From: an uncultured Acidobacteriota bacterium
GTDB lineage: Bacteria > Acidobacteriota > Blastocatellia > RBC074
Assembly (NCBI GenBank): GCA_903828635.1
Contig: CAIKMY010000438.1
Span: 1-32,330, forward strand
Length of the DNA: 32,330 bases
Reading direction: 5' to 3'
Shown: positions 25,001 through 32,330 of the stretch, piece after piece
How the letters are laid out: each line of letters starts with the position of its first letter
Numbering within the stretch: position 1 is the stretch's first letter
Program-made: the position numbers and the translations under genes
The notes under the pieces: generated by a model
Told to the model about the DNA's origin: nothing
The model's input: only the letters and a program-made list of their open reading frames with translations
Database searches by the model: none

Positions 25001-25529
25001 AGTAGATAGTAGTCAGGATGAAAAGTTCGATTTTGATAGTCTGGGAAATGCTGTGAATAAAATACGTATCGACATGGGCATACCAATTGTTTTTGATGCA
25101 GTTCCCATCACCAGGCGCAAGAAAGTACTGACTCGACAAGACACCAATCAACTTAAGGCTAATCAACAATATTGTGCGGTTGCAACTATAAAATATTCTG
25201 TTGTTGATAAGTGTGAGGGGTTGAATGATTCGCAAATTGATGGAAAATTGATCTATATCAAGCCATCAGTGTACGGCAATGAGCCTTTGGATGTATATAA
25301 GTATGCATTGGCAAATCCGACTTTCCCTCACGAATCAACTGCAGATCAGGTATATAGTGAGAATCAATTTGAAAGCTATCGCGAGCTGGGTGCCTATGCT
25401 GTGAATCAGATTCTAGGTGGTATCTCTGGTAATAAAATATCAATAAAACAGTTATGGGACTATGCATGTCTTCATACTGGAGCACTATCTGATACTCCAG
25501 TTGATAATAATCCCTCAGGGAGCGACTGA
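22089..25529 (+). CDS. patatin-like phospholipase with a multi-spanning membrane insertion
   Basis: This is an 1146-residue, strikingly AT-rich gene unlike its GC-rich neighbours, which suggests transfer. The patatin catalytic parts are split. The glycine-rich oxyanion motif CISGGGIRSASFGLG (85-99) and nucleophile-elbow region STVSGGGYIG (Ser120) lie near the N-terminus. The catalytic Asp of the dyad, in YLTDGGHFENLGLYEMVLRR (Asp949), lies near the C-terminus. Between them, residues about 190-630, are some ten hydrophobic segments (for example LLLNWLVLLPLVLVLLQILW and VLSVLLIAGILVLFSFIISQ). These are followed by a charged soluble stretch and a second patatin-like region with TIGTSMAISGAVASPNMGYH. 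It should cleave phospholipids from within the membrane. The N-terminus has several Cys pairs (CSQCEG). No good ribosome-binding site precedes the ATG. It converges, with only 16 bp between, on the helicase gene. Confidence 0.85.
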   Translation: MESKPLNNCPSKQDDGCSLSTQQILREEYCYIDQNTLCARTVSTHHCNNDDDSARQCSQCEGSTLDSLETLYTKIHKDNKRTALCISGGGIRSASFGLGVLQGLAKHIDIKDFHYLSTVSGGGYIGSWLSVWIHRVGMEKVQQQLEGVNTSVYSSNSEQDAISYLRRYSSYLSPRTGLFSLDIWALAGIYLRNLLLNWLVLLPLVLVLLQILWIWASFLYYVSCSSSSNSVFNYLGVSCFVALAVIMRFTSSSLTANSGHPLGSKTDENEAYLSRLTRIIKALLVNQCVVVISLLVPLVISILWFLQEKDLGLAFSTVKYPIVIVLLSAIFARIDVIVKYLFDWRKNRHKISDISQLLLKTLRIGLAIGAAVSFAWYAVCVMFQQAAYHQLNTMRMFNTLNMYKPFDSGYQLSGALVATIGPAIFILIFLLASTLYIGLASYDTSDADRELMARFGGLLLQISSVWLILSSLVYFAPLGIIWLWENFNLSFISLFAGTAVTSLLGWHRSSIKAGESPHSNLNVISKSAYLSRLVLNIGSVTLLLLILGTLALSLTYINDAVHSIISKYANQQQLPIFNIFSYRNSHVLSVLLIAGILVLFSFIISQFVNVNKYSLHGAYRNRLIRAFLGGASEVAGERRPNNFTEMDDHDNLQMHELIKPVYEDIRDLAKLVNALRDHDGHSLNNHADKIHIIRRKLSPATRRLIEEYKTETADQPYELKTKLIADFNRILHGEPLNLYQPFTNDADENLKKLVDSQPVFKHFNFKYKIVQKLTARKVYVDSIDINRLIINSLFGNEIFKLTDNSNNKAPFHIINMALNLVRVDNLAWRDRKAQSFTASPLHVGSWQKLGYRKSRQYGINPPQNRAITIGTSMAISGAVASPNMGYHSSPFLTSLMTLLNIRLGWWSGNPGEAGNDTFMRSCPRYAPQPLIAEFLGLSNNRSSYIYLTDGGHFENLGLYEMVLRRCKYIVVVDSSQDEKFDFDSLGNAVNKIRIDMGIPIVFDAVPITRRKKVLTRQDTNQLKANQQYCAVATIKYSVVDKCEGLNDSQIDGKLIYIKPSVYGNEPLDVYKYALANPTFPHESTADQVYSENQFESYRELGAYAVNQILGGISGNKISIKQLWDYACLHTGALSDTPVDNNPSGSD

Positions 25530-25545
25530 CATTCCCCCACGCCAT

Positions 25546-27624
25546 TCACCCCGCGACCGTCACGAGGAGAAACTCCCTCGCCCGTGTTGCCGCCACATAG
25601 CGTTCACACCTCTCCCTGATGGGAGCCTCTTCGAGTCGATTGATCGCGTCATCGGGAGAGGCGCAGGCCATGGCGACGGCGCGAAATTCCAGTCCCTTGA
25701 TGCGTTTCATTGAGCCCATGCGGATACCGGGGATTTCAGAGCCGGGATCCTCTTCGCGAGGGCGCAATTCGTGGACGCTGAGACCGGCCTCATTGAGTGC
25801 CCTGCGGAGAGAGGGTTTGTAGGGGGTGATACAGATTTCGTGAGTTGCCAGGTGGTGTTTATCGCGGAGTTCAGCGATCCAGGAGGTAACAGCTCTGGCC
25901 TCGGCCGAATCGTTGGCGCAGTTGACGATGCGAGGATCGACGGGGCCGCGGAAGGCGGAGTGATCGCCGATGGCAGAGGTTTGGCCACCATCGAGGTCAT
26001 CGATTTCGACGCCGGTGAGGATGCGTTCAGCGAAGTGGCGGATCTGCTGGCTGGTGCGGTAATTGATTTTGAGGCGGCGTGAGCGGCCACGGACATCGAT
26101 ACCGGCGCGGGTCAGGGGGACTTTGGCGCGGTAGATGCGTTGGTGGCCATCGCCGGTGAGGCAGAGTGGATCGGGTGCACCGGAAGAAGCGGGAGAGATG
26201 GCGCGGATGAGACGGAGGGCTTCGAGGCTGAAGTCCTGGGTTTCATCGACGAGGACGTGGGCATAGCTCTGAAATGTTCCGCGTTCGACGGCGAGGCGGG
26301 CCTCGTGAATGGCGCCTTCGAAGGAGAGGAGGTGTCGTTTGCGAAGGGTGCGTTCAAATGCACGGAAGATGCGCCAGGCAGCACGCCGTTGTTCGCGAGA
26401 GATACGCGGACGGCCTGGGCGCAGGGCAGTGAGGTAGGCCTCTTCTTCATCGATGCCGTTGGCTTCGACTATGAGTTCATATTCAAGCCGCAGTTGCTGG
26501 CGATCAGGAGTGATCTGACTGCCGGAGTCATCGCAGACGGCATCCCATGCAAGGTTGATGTCATCGTCATCGGCCATGCGCCCGTTCCAGCCGGCGCGAT
26601 GGCAGATGGTACGGGCGAGGGCGTGGAGGTTGGTAACCTCGATTCGTTTGGCGGCTTCGGGATCGAGCCGGCGGATGAGCTGGCGAATGGTCGCGGAGAG
26701 GTTGGTGGTAAAGGTGGTGACGAGGATCTTCGCGGTGGGATCACCGGAGGCGAGCAGGCGGCGGGCAAGTTTGACGGCGCGATGGATAAGGGCGACGGTC
26801 TTGCCGGTGCCGGCGGCTCCGGTGACCCGAATGGGGCCACTGGTCTGCCAATCGACTATTTTGCGCTGGCAGGGGTGAAGGAAAAGGCGCCATTCGTCGA
26901 ATGAGCCGGCGAGTACCTGGCGAAGTTCGTCGCGCCCCTCGACAAGGACGAGGTCGAAGTTGGGAGCCTCCTCGATGTGCGAGAAGTCACCAGTGCCAGC
27001 GGGTGTCGTGGGCGAGTGGCCGGGGGGGGACTCGCGGCCAAGCATCTCGGTCAGGGCCTCATCGAGCGACATGCCGGAGACGAGGCCATAAAGGACATCG
27101 CTGCAGCCGGAGGGGAGATAGGGGCTGATGTGGTCGAGTCCGGCATCGGAGCGGATCGAGCGAATGGCCGGAATGAGCGGTTGCGGCACACCGGCGATGT
27201 AAAGGTCATTATCGCTGAAGTGGTCGAGGGGATAGGGAGGGGTTGGGGTGGTGACGGGATTGTCGAGGGTGACGGCAGAGAGCTCTTCGGCATTGAAGAT
27301 CTGGAAGACGCCGGTCATGGCGTGGACTTCAAAGCGTTTGTTGCGAGCCCAGTCATAGGCCTCGTCGTGTGGGGCAACGTAAACGAGCAGGTAGTTATCA
27401 CCCTTCTCCGGGGCGATGATGATGGCGCGGTAGCCATCGGGCAGTTTGGTGACGCCGCGGACCTTGGGATCAAGCATCGATTCGGTTACGGGGTGCATGC
27501 CGATGGCAGGGGCGAAGGGGTTTTCCTGAAACTCGTCGATGAGGTCAGTGATGCGTTTCTGCACCTTTGCCGGCAGTTTGGAGAAGTTTTTGAGAATGTT
27601 GCGATGGATCATCAAACGGGCCAT
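25546..27624 (-). CDS. UvrD-like superfamily 1 helicase with N-terminal RelE-like domain
   Basis: This 692-residue protein appears to be a fusion. Residues 1-95 look like a RelE/ParE-type toxin fold (FSKLPAKVQKRITDLIDEFQ, VRGVTKLPDGYRAIIIAPEK, NYLLVYVAPHDEAYDWARN). A linker to about 245 contains GLVSGMSLDEALTEMLGRES. The rest is an ATP-dependent DNA helicase/translocase: Walker A GAAGTGKT (269-276), TTFTTNLSATIRQLIRRL (Ia), Walker B VLVDETQD (457-464), LCLTGDGHQRIY (III), INYRTSQQIR (IV), MKRIKGLEFRAV (V) and RYVAATRAREFLLV (VI). All catalytic residues look intact. It begins 25 bp after the DUF1998 helicase with TGGAGA about 6 bases before ATG, so the two are one operon. Function in phage defence or DNA repair is inferred from partners only. 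Several long plus-strand ORFs here are shadows. Confidence 0.87.
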   Translation of the reverse strand: MARLMIHRNILKNFSKLPAKVQKRITDLIDEFQENPFAPAIGMHPVTESMLDPKVRGVTKLPDGYRAIIIAPEKGDNYLLVYVAPHDEAYDWARNKRFEVHAMTGVFQIFNAEELSAVTLDNPVTTPTPPYPLDHFSDNDLYIAGVPQPLIPAIRSIRSDAGLDHISPYLPSGCSDVLYGLVSGMSLDEALTEMLGRESPPGHSPTTPAGTGDFSHIEEAPNFDLVLVEGRDELRQVLAGSFDEWRLFLHPCQRKIVDWQTSGPIRVTGAAGTGKTVALIHRAVKLARRLLASGDPTAKILVTTFTTNLSATIRQLIRRLDPEAAKRIEVTNLHALARTICHRAGWNGRMADDDDINLAWDAVCDDSGSQITPDRQQLRLEYELIVEANGIDEEEAYLTALRPGRPRISREQRRAAWRIFRAFERTLRKRHLLSFEGAIHEARLAVERGTFQSYAHVLVDETQDFSLEALRLIRAISPASSGAPDPLCLTGDGHQRIYRAKVPLTRAGIDVRGRSRRLKINYRTSQQIRHFAERILTGVEIDDLDGGQTSAIGDHSAFRGPVDPRIVNCANDSAEARAVTSWIAELRDKHHLATHEICITPYKPSLRRALNEAGLSVHELRPREEDPGSEIPGIRMGSMKRIKGLEFRAVAMACASPDDAINRLEEAPIRERCERYVAATRAREFLLVTVAG

Positions 27625-27649
27625 GTGGTCTCCAGATCAGGCCTTTGAG

Positions 27650-30600
27650 TCAGGCCTTTCCGACAAGGTCGATAAGTTCAGACGACGGGGTATCGATGGT
27701 GGCGATTGACCAGCCACGTCGCTGCCATTCGGCGGCAAGGGTTGCCTGTTCACCGGCGAGGATGGCGAGTGGTGGCGAGGCGGTTGGCCAGGCAAGCTCA
27801 GCAAAGGATTCCTCGGCAAAGTCATCAAGGAAATATTCGGTTTGAGGGAGAGCGGCACCGCTCGAGGCCAGTTGTCGAACGAGAGGTTCGAGTGATGGCG
27901 CGACAGCATCGAGGATTGGCTGCCAGGCTGCGGGGATGCCGGCTGGTGTGTGGAGCAGCAGGTCGGGTGCGGTACCGGCGTCGATTTCGGATGTCGCGTG
28001 AAAATGGAAATTATTGGCGAATTGCAGGAGGTTGAGACAGCCGAGAAAGCGGCGCCAGCGTGTTGAGTAATCGGGGCTGGAGCATTCGTCGTTACGGTCA
28101 TCGAGACGGCCAAGAAAGATAATCGAGGTGGGGCGTCTGCTGAGCACCTCGCTGGTTGGGATGCAGGCGGCGATATCCTGTTCAAGGGTGAGGCGATCGC
28201 TGACGACCCAGGCAGCGCCGGTGGTTGCCGGGAGTGGCGCGAGCGGGCCACCCTGTTGCCACGTATTGAGTGCGGCGCGAAGGCTGCCGGTATCGAGAGT
28301 TCGCTGCTGTTGAGCGAGGAGGTAGAGTGGATTGATGCCGATGATGTGGGCAAATTCGGTCCAGACCTCGCGGCGCGGTGTTTTGATAAACTCGGCAAGC
28401 TGGGCAAAGCTGGCGCGGGTGACGGCCTCGGGGTCAGGCAGTTGCGGGTCACTTTTGCGCCGGGCATTGGCATAGACCTTCAGTGGAGCGGTCATCATCT
28501 CCGGGAAGAGGGACAGGCCGGGCATTGCGCCGTCGAGGTCATCCCAGGTGATGCTCCAGACAAGGTAGCGCCGGCTTTCGATGATCGCGCGGCGCTTTTG
28601 CAGGTCGTCAGCGATGCGGTTGTGCGGGTGGCAGTGAAACTGGAATCCATCGGTGAAGATGGCAATTGGCGGAAGGCTCTCGTCATCGGCGCGCAGCAGG
28701 AAGTCGGGGCGGCAGGGGATGGCGACACCATCCTTTGGGCCGAGTGTCGGCTGCGGTTCAAGTTCCCAGAAGCGGTCGGGATGGCTGGCGGGATTGAAGC
28801 GATAGCCGGCGCGGCCGCGGATGACGGTCTGTTCCCAGTTGCCGTGTTCCGCATCGACAAAGTAGTGAAGTGTGTCGATAAAGCGCTTTTCGAGAAGGCT
28901 CTGCCAGAGGGAATTGATGCGGATGTCATCGAGTGATTCGCGGGGGGCGCGATTGTCGCCGGCGGTAATCAGTTGGCCGAGCAGGACAATGGCCCGCTCG
29001 CGGCTGATGCGTCCGGCCTCGTGTTGCTGGCGCCAGTTGCGAATGCAGCGGTAGCAGCCATCGCTGTCGGCGCGATCGAGCGATGTCTGCACCTGGCGAC
29101 AGGGGCAGTTTTCGAGAGCAGCTCGTGCGAGGCGCAGCGCGTGAAGCATCCCCTCACCCTCACGGCCGCGTGCGTCTTTCTCCTGATAAAGCGATTTGAG
29201 GTAGCCGGTTCCGCCGGGGACGGTGTCCATGACTATGAGGTAGTAGCGATTGAGGCCCTTTGCCGGGTCGGGCAGGGCGTGTGGCTGGACGAGGAGGTGT
29301 TCCGGATCTCCCTCGAAGCGGAGGCGAAGCCCGAGCATGATTGCCGCGCTGAGAGTCGCGATATCGGAATTATCAGCGATTGGCAGCAGGAGGCGAATGG
29401 CCTCCGAGCGGAGTTCGCGGTAAAGGTAGAGTGATTTCCAGTTGTACTCGGTGGCGGCGCGCCCTTCCTGGAGGCGCTTTTCGATGCGACGTCGGGCGAT
29501 GCAACTGCGGCGATGGATTACTTTGTCGCGCCCGGCGGGTGATGTGGTTGGCGGTTCGATGATGCCGCAGTCGGCGCAGACGCGAAAGCCATCGTCGGTG
29601 GCTCGCTGATCGACGCCGAAGGGGACGACCGGGGCGAGGTTCTGGTAGCCGGTATTGATTTCGCGCAGGGTGACATCGGCGCGGTACTCGATACCAAAGG
29701 GGAGAGTATCCTCGCCGACCGCACCCCGCGCAGCCTCGCCGGTGAGGTCGAAGCTGACGACGTGATGGTAGCGCTGGCTTTCGCGCTCTTCGCTGCGATC
29801 GGCGGAGAGGCTCTCGTAATGCTCCATGTGTGAGAAGGCGGTCGAGCGCGAGAAGAGGAGGAACGGCCGGCGCTGGCCAATATCGATCTGACTGTTTGAG
29901 ACGTCGTCGTGGCCGCATTGCGGACAGGCCGTCGCCTGTGGGTTGGCGAGCAAATCGGTTTCGCGTCGCATGTGACCGCAGGCGCCACAGATTGCCCACG
30001 TCTCAACCAGCGGGTTCTGAGCGTTACCGAGAGCGATCTGCTGGATGTCAAAGACGCGGCCGTGAGTATAGAAATGGTTGGCCGGGGCCAGTTCGCGCAG
30101 ACCGGTGGCTGCCGGGCGTCGAATGTCGATCGTCTGCTGATCAGGGCCCCCGTGGCGATCGTCATCGCCACCCGATTCGTGTGACGCCTGCCGTTCAGGC
30201 CGGCGCCTGGAGTGTCGATGACGGTTGTAGACGGTGCCGTTAAACGGGATGCCCTCCTCGGGGAAGGCGTAGTTGGGCAGCAGGCCGCGATCGGTAAGAA
30301 TTTCGAGTGACGGCATGCGGCTGAGGCTGAGCTGGCGGCTGCGGAGGACGCGCAGTTCGCGAGCGATCTCCTCGCGGGCCTCATTTTCGTCCTTCTCCAG
30401 ACGGTCATGCTGTTCACGAAGCCGGCGGCGTGCATTGTCGAGGTCACGCAGTGTGCGGTCGATCTCTTCGATGGCCATGGCAATCTGATGGCGCAGCAGT
30501 TCGGTGGAAGTGTCGCGCAGGAACCGTTCGCCGGTGTCTGCCTGGATATCGTCACGGAAGCGGTGCAGAAAGGTGGTACGCAGTTCGGTTTCGTGAGCCT

Positions 30601-31093
30601 CGATCCAGTCGAGCGTGCGGCGAAGCTGGCCCGCGGGGTTGGCGAAATCATCGATCATCTGGCGTGCGGTCGATGGCAGGCTGGTGAGCACCTCGCCGGC
30701 AGTTGCTGAATCAAGGCAGAAGGCGAGGTACTGCCTGACAAGCACGGCCGAGGCATCGAGCCAGCATCCCGGGGGATCGATCTTGCCGCGCAGCATCTCT
30801 ATGGGGCGGCCATAAAAGAAGAGATCGTGCGGCCGCTGGTTGATCAGCGAAACGATCAGCGCAGTGCCGGTTGCGCGGCCGGCGCGTCCGATGCGTTGCA
30901 GATAGCCTGCTGTGTTCGGCGGAATCGAGCAGAGCATCGTGCTGGAGAGATCGCCGATATCGATGCCCATTTCGAGCGTGCTGGTGCAGGCGATGACGTT
31001 GGGATTGTCGACCTGTTCGCCCTGTGCAAAGTCACGCTCCAGCCGCTCGCGCTCCTCCGTTTCGAGCAGTCCGGTATGCTCGCGGGCGATCAC
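27650..31093 (-). CDS. C-terminal part of a DUF1998 superfamily 2 helicase, DruE-like (after an in-frame stop)
   Basis: These 1147 residues continue the same reading frame as the upstream ORF beyond TAG 31136. The listed start is GTG 31093 without a convincing ribosome-binding site, and family-like sequence (RYYQERYRKGALRR) lies between stop and start. Helicase motifs V and VI are present: TSTLEMGIDIGDLS and YLQRIGRAGRATG. A coiled region (residues about 200-260) follows, then zinc sites CGACGH...CPQCGH and VCADCG...HRRSC. The DUF1998/MZB block has DTVPGGTGYLKSLYQEKD and CPCRQVQ...DGCYRCIRNW. A nuclease-like segment IAIFTDGFQFH...RYLVWSITWDDL resembles a degenerate PD-(D/E)XK fold. With the upstream part the protein exceeds 1560 residues, as in DruE of Druantia or other YprA/MrfA-related helicases. 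The RelE-UvrD helicase follows after 25 bp. Confidence 0.8.
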   Translation of the reverse strand: MIAREHTGLLETEERERLERDFAQGEQVDNPNVIACTSTLEMGIDIGDLSSTMLCSIPPNTAGYLQRIGRAGRATGTALIVSLINQRPHDLFFYGRPIEMLRGKIDPPGCWLDASAVLVRQYLAFCLDSATAGEVLTSLPSTARQMIDDFANPAGQLRRTLDWIEAHETELRTTFLHRFRDDIQADTGERFLRDTSTELLRHQIAMAIEEIDRTLRDLDNARRRLREQHDRLEKDENEAREEIARELRVLRSRQLSLSRMPSLEILTDRGLLPNYAFPEEGIPFNGTVYNRHRHSRRRPERQASHESGGDDDRHGGPDQQTIDIRRPAATGLRELAPANHFYTHGRVFDIQQIALGNAQNPLVETWAICGACGHMRRETDLLANPQATACPQCGHDDVSNSQIDIGQRRPFLLFSRSTAFSHMEHYESLSADRSEERESQRYHHVVSFDLTGEAARGAVGEDTLPFGIEYRADVTLREINTGYQNLAPVVPFGVDQRATDDGFRVCADCGIIEPPTTSPAGRDKVIHRRSCIARRRIEKRLQEGRAATEYNWKSLYLYRELRSEAIRLLLPIADNSDIATLSAAIMLGLRLRFEGDPEHLLVQPHALPDPAKGLNRYYLIVMDTVPGGTGYLKSLYQEKDARGREGEGMLHALRLARAALENCPCRQVQTSLDRADSDGCYRCIRNWRQQHEAGRISRERAIVLLGQLITAGDNRAPRESLDDIRINSLWQSLLEKRFIDTLHYFVDAEHGNWEQTVIRGRAGYRFNPASHPDRFWELEPQPTLGPKDGVAIPCRPDFLLRADDESLPPIAIFTDGFQFHCHPHNRIADDLQKRRAIIESRRYLVWSITWDDLDGAMPGLSLFPEMMTAPLKVYANARRKSDPQLPDPEAVTRASFAQLAEFIKTPRREVWTEFAHIIGINPLYLLAQQQRTLDTGSLRAALNTWQQGGPLAPLPATTGAAWVVSDRLTLEQDIAACIPTSEVLSRRPTSIIFLGRLDDRNDECSSPDYSTRWRRFLGCLNLLQFANNFHFHATSEIDAGTAPDLLLHTPAGIPAAWQPILDAVAPSLEPLVRQLASSGAALPQTEYFLDDFAEESFAELAWPTASPPLAILAGEQATLAAEWQRRGWSIATIDTPSSELIDLVGKA

Positions 31094-31135
31094 CCGTCGC
31101 AGCGCACCCTTGCGGTATCGCTCCTGATAATAGCG

Positions 31136-31138
31136 CTA
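31136..31138 (-). other. in-frame amber codon inside the DUF1998 helicase gene
   Basis: TAG lies between ...YSPR and RYYQER... with the frame unchanged on both sides (31136 minus 27650 is divisible by 3). A single C-to-T change from CAG (Gln) would produce it. It may be a nonsense mutation, a sequencing error or a readthrough site. Confidence 0.85.
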
Positions 31139-32330
31139 TCGTGGCGAGTAATCTTTGACCTCGTAGTGTCCATTGACGGCATCGTATTCGAGGCTCGGTG
31201 CACCTTTCCAGCAGGCGGCTTCGGCGGATGGCCTGATGAGTGACCGTTTGCTCTGGCTGCAGACGAGGTGGACGCACTCACCGGTCAGAGTGGCGGCGGT
31301 GGCGGTGATCGCATAGATCCTCTTTGCCCCATCGACGTGCAGCCGGCTGAAGAGTCCGGTCGTTTCGCCCAGTCGCAGCAGCGTGTCGATGAGGTCGAGG
31401 AGGCTTGTTTCATTGGCGTGGCGCAGTTCGAGGGCGCGCCGTGCCCAGATGATCTGCCACGGTGACTGGTGACCGCGCGTTGTTGCCAGAACGTGATCCT
31501 GCTCGCGCTGCGGCTGGGTAACCATCAATTTTGGTTTGTAGTATCCTGATGGCGGATAGGTCTCGCGATCGGGAACAGCCCTGCCGAATGGATATTTGCC
31601 CCAGTCACCGCGCCGTGCAAGGTCGTGGAGGAACGGGTGATCGAGGGCACCACGCAGGCGCGCACGATGAAGGAAACCATAAAGCCAGCGGCGCAGCAGC
31701 CGGTCGGAGAGCGAGCGCCACGTTGGATCGATGCGTGGCAGCCGCTCGATCAGCTCGCCGAGGGTGTGGTCGATCAGTGATTCATTCCAGCCGAGGCAGG
31801 CGCTGCCGACCGCTTCCATTGTTCGTCCGCGCATCTGCAGCAGCCCGAATTCACTGGTCGCCTCCCAGGTCAGTCGCTCCTCGATCTCGCGGCGCAGTCG
31901 TGCCGGCGGCTCAGTGACCGATGAGTCACGAAATTCGACAAAGTCGGGATAATCGTGCAGATCCGGTGGCAGCAGCGAGGCCATGGCATTGCGAATACTG
32001 CCGGGCCAGCCGGGGCGCTCCCGTGACCACCATTCGAGCAGCGTCGTGCCGGCTTGTATCAGCGGCAGCCCCGCAGAGCCGGCGCTGTCAATCGCCTGCT
32101 GCAAGGCGGTGCGCAGCGTGAAGCGATAGGTTCGCGAGCTGAAGAATCCGGCACGATGGGAGGCATCCTGCACGCTGTCGGTGAAGGCGAGCAGCTTTGG
32201 ATCAGAGTTGAGCGTCGAGCCGAAGAGCTCGTCGATGGCCACGCTCGAAAGCGTTGCCGCGCGGCTGCCGAGAAAGAAGACGCTCTCCCTGCTGCCGCAG
32301 TTCGGGCAGCCCTGATCGCCGATGTTGCCG
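31136..32330 (-). CDS. upstream part of the same DUF1998 helicase (N-terminus outside window)
   Basis: The frame is open to the right edge, so the listed GTG at 32242 is only an internal codon. The visible 397 residues start with a zinc ribbon (GCPNCGSRESVFFLGSR), followed by SSVAIDELFGSTLNSDPKLL and motif IV LLAFTDSVQDASHRAGFF, the standard entry to the second RecA domain of DUF1998-type helicases. A long family-specific insertion follows (WLYGFLHRARLRGALDHPFL, YPPSGYYKPKLMVTQPQ). The chain ends at GHYEVKDYSPR-TAG. The next codons in the same frame read RYYQERYRKGALRRVIAREH, the expected continuation, so the two ORFs are one gene cut by a stop. The Walker A/DEAH domain must lie beyond the window. 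Confidence 0.8.
   Translation of the reverse strand, partial: GNIGDQGCPNCGSRESVFFLGSRAATLSSVAIDELFGSTLNSDPKLLAFTDSVQDASHRAGFFSSRTYRFTLRTALQQAIDSAGSAGLPLIQAGTTLLEWWSRERPGWPGSIRNAMASLLPPDLHDYPDFVEFRDSSVTEPPARLRREIEERLTWEATSEFGLLQMRGRTMEAVGSACLGWNESLIDHTLGELIERLPRIDPTWRSLSDRLLRRWLYGFLHRARLRGALDHPFLHDLARRGDWGKYPFGRAVPDRETYPPSGYYKPKLMVTQPQREQDHVLATTRGHQSPWQIIWARRALELRHANETSLLDLIDTLLRLGETTGLFSRLHVDGAKRIYAITATAATLTGECVHLVCSQSKRSLIRPSAEAACWKGAPSLEYDAVNGHYEVKDYSPR

Noticed and set aside
26140-28936. Long plus-strand ORFs (26140-26904, 26977-27648, 28256-28936)
   Set aside because: Antisense shadows of the two helicase genes, caused by high third-position GC.

Overview
The window looks like part of a GC-rich Gram-negative chromosome, most likely an Acidobacteriota member (Blastocatellia/Solibacteres-like). 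The basis is the gene set: CRTAC1/ASPIC-UnbV proteins, giant TonB-dependent receptors with an N-terminal carboxypeptidase-regulatory domain, a BTAD regulator, a DUF1080 protein, a CHAT protein and a multiheme cytochrome. No rRNA, tRNA or ribosomal protein gene is present, so the placement is inference.

Layout. (1) 1-7771, minus strand: a TonB-dependent receptor, then a tight TPR protein / seven-heme cytochrome c / CRTAC1 cluster (25 and 36 bp gaps; CRTAC1 runs off the left edge). (2) 8354-11753, plus strand: an acyl-CoA synthetase resembling malonyl-CoA synthetase MatB, overlapped by ATGA with a MatC-type malonate/dicarboxylate carrier, then a small outer-membrane beta-barrel. The first gene has a good promoter placed so that its mRNA would be nearly leaderless. 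(3) 11802-14561, minus: META-domain protein and a second TonB receptor. (4) 14562-17185: an exported CHAT-domain protein with an altered active site, flanked on each side by two copies of a repeated structured element on the opposite strand. (5) 17186-21721: CaiB/BaiF CoA-transferase (minus), then saccharopine-dehydrogenase-like oxidoreductase, DUF1080 protein and BTAD transcription factor (plus). (6) 21722-25529: an AT-rich segment carrying one large patatin-like phospholipase with about ten membrane segments inserted between its catalytic motifs. (7) 25546-32330, minus: a RelE-like/UvrD-like helicase fusion and, upstream, a very large DUF1998 superfamily-2 helicase resembling DruE of Druantia. 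The latter is interrupted by one in-frame TAG and its N-terminus lies outside the window.

The strongest candidate for something undescribed is the repeated element around the CHAT gene. Four copies (boxes starting at 14742, 15144, 16800 and 17041) share a promoter-like signal, (T/G)ACAA - exactly 17 bases - CGTC(T/G)ATA. A hairpin starts 13-14 bases after the CGTC box in all four, and three end in an intrinsic terminator, giving predicted transcripts of about 84-91 nt. No plus-strand gene follows any copy, so they look like free-standing small RNAs rather than riboswitches. A second point of interest is the right-hand end, where two helicases with nuclease- and toxin-like domains face a horizontally acquired-looking membrane phospholipase. 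This could be a defence locus, but that is inference.
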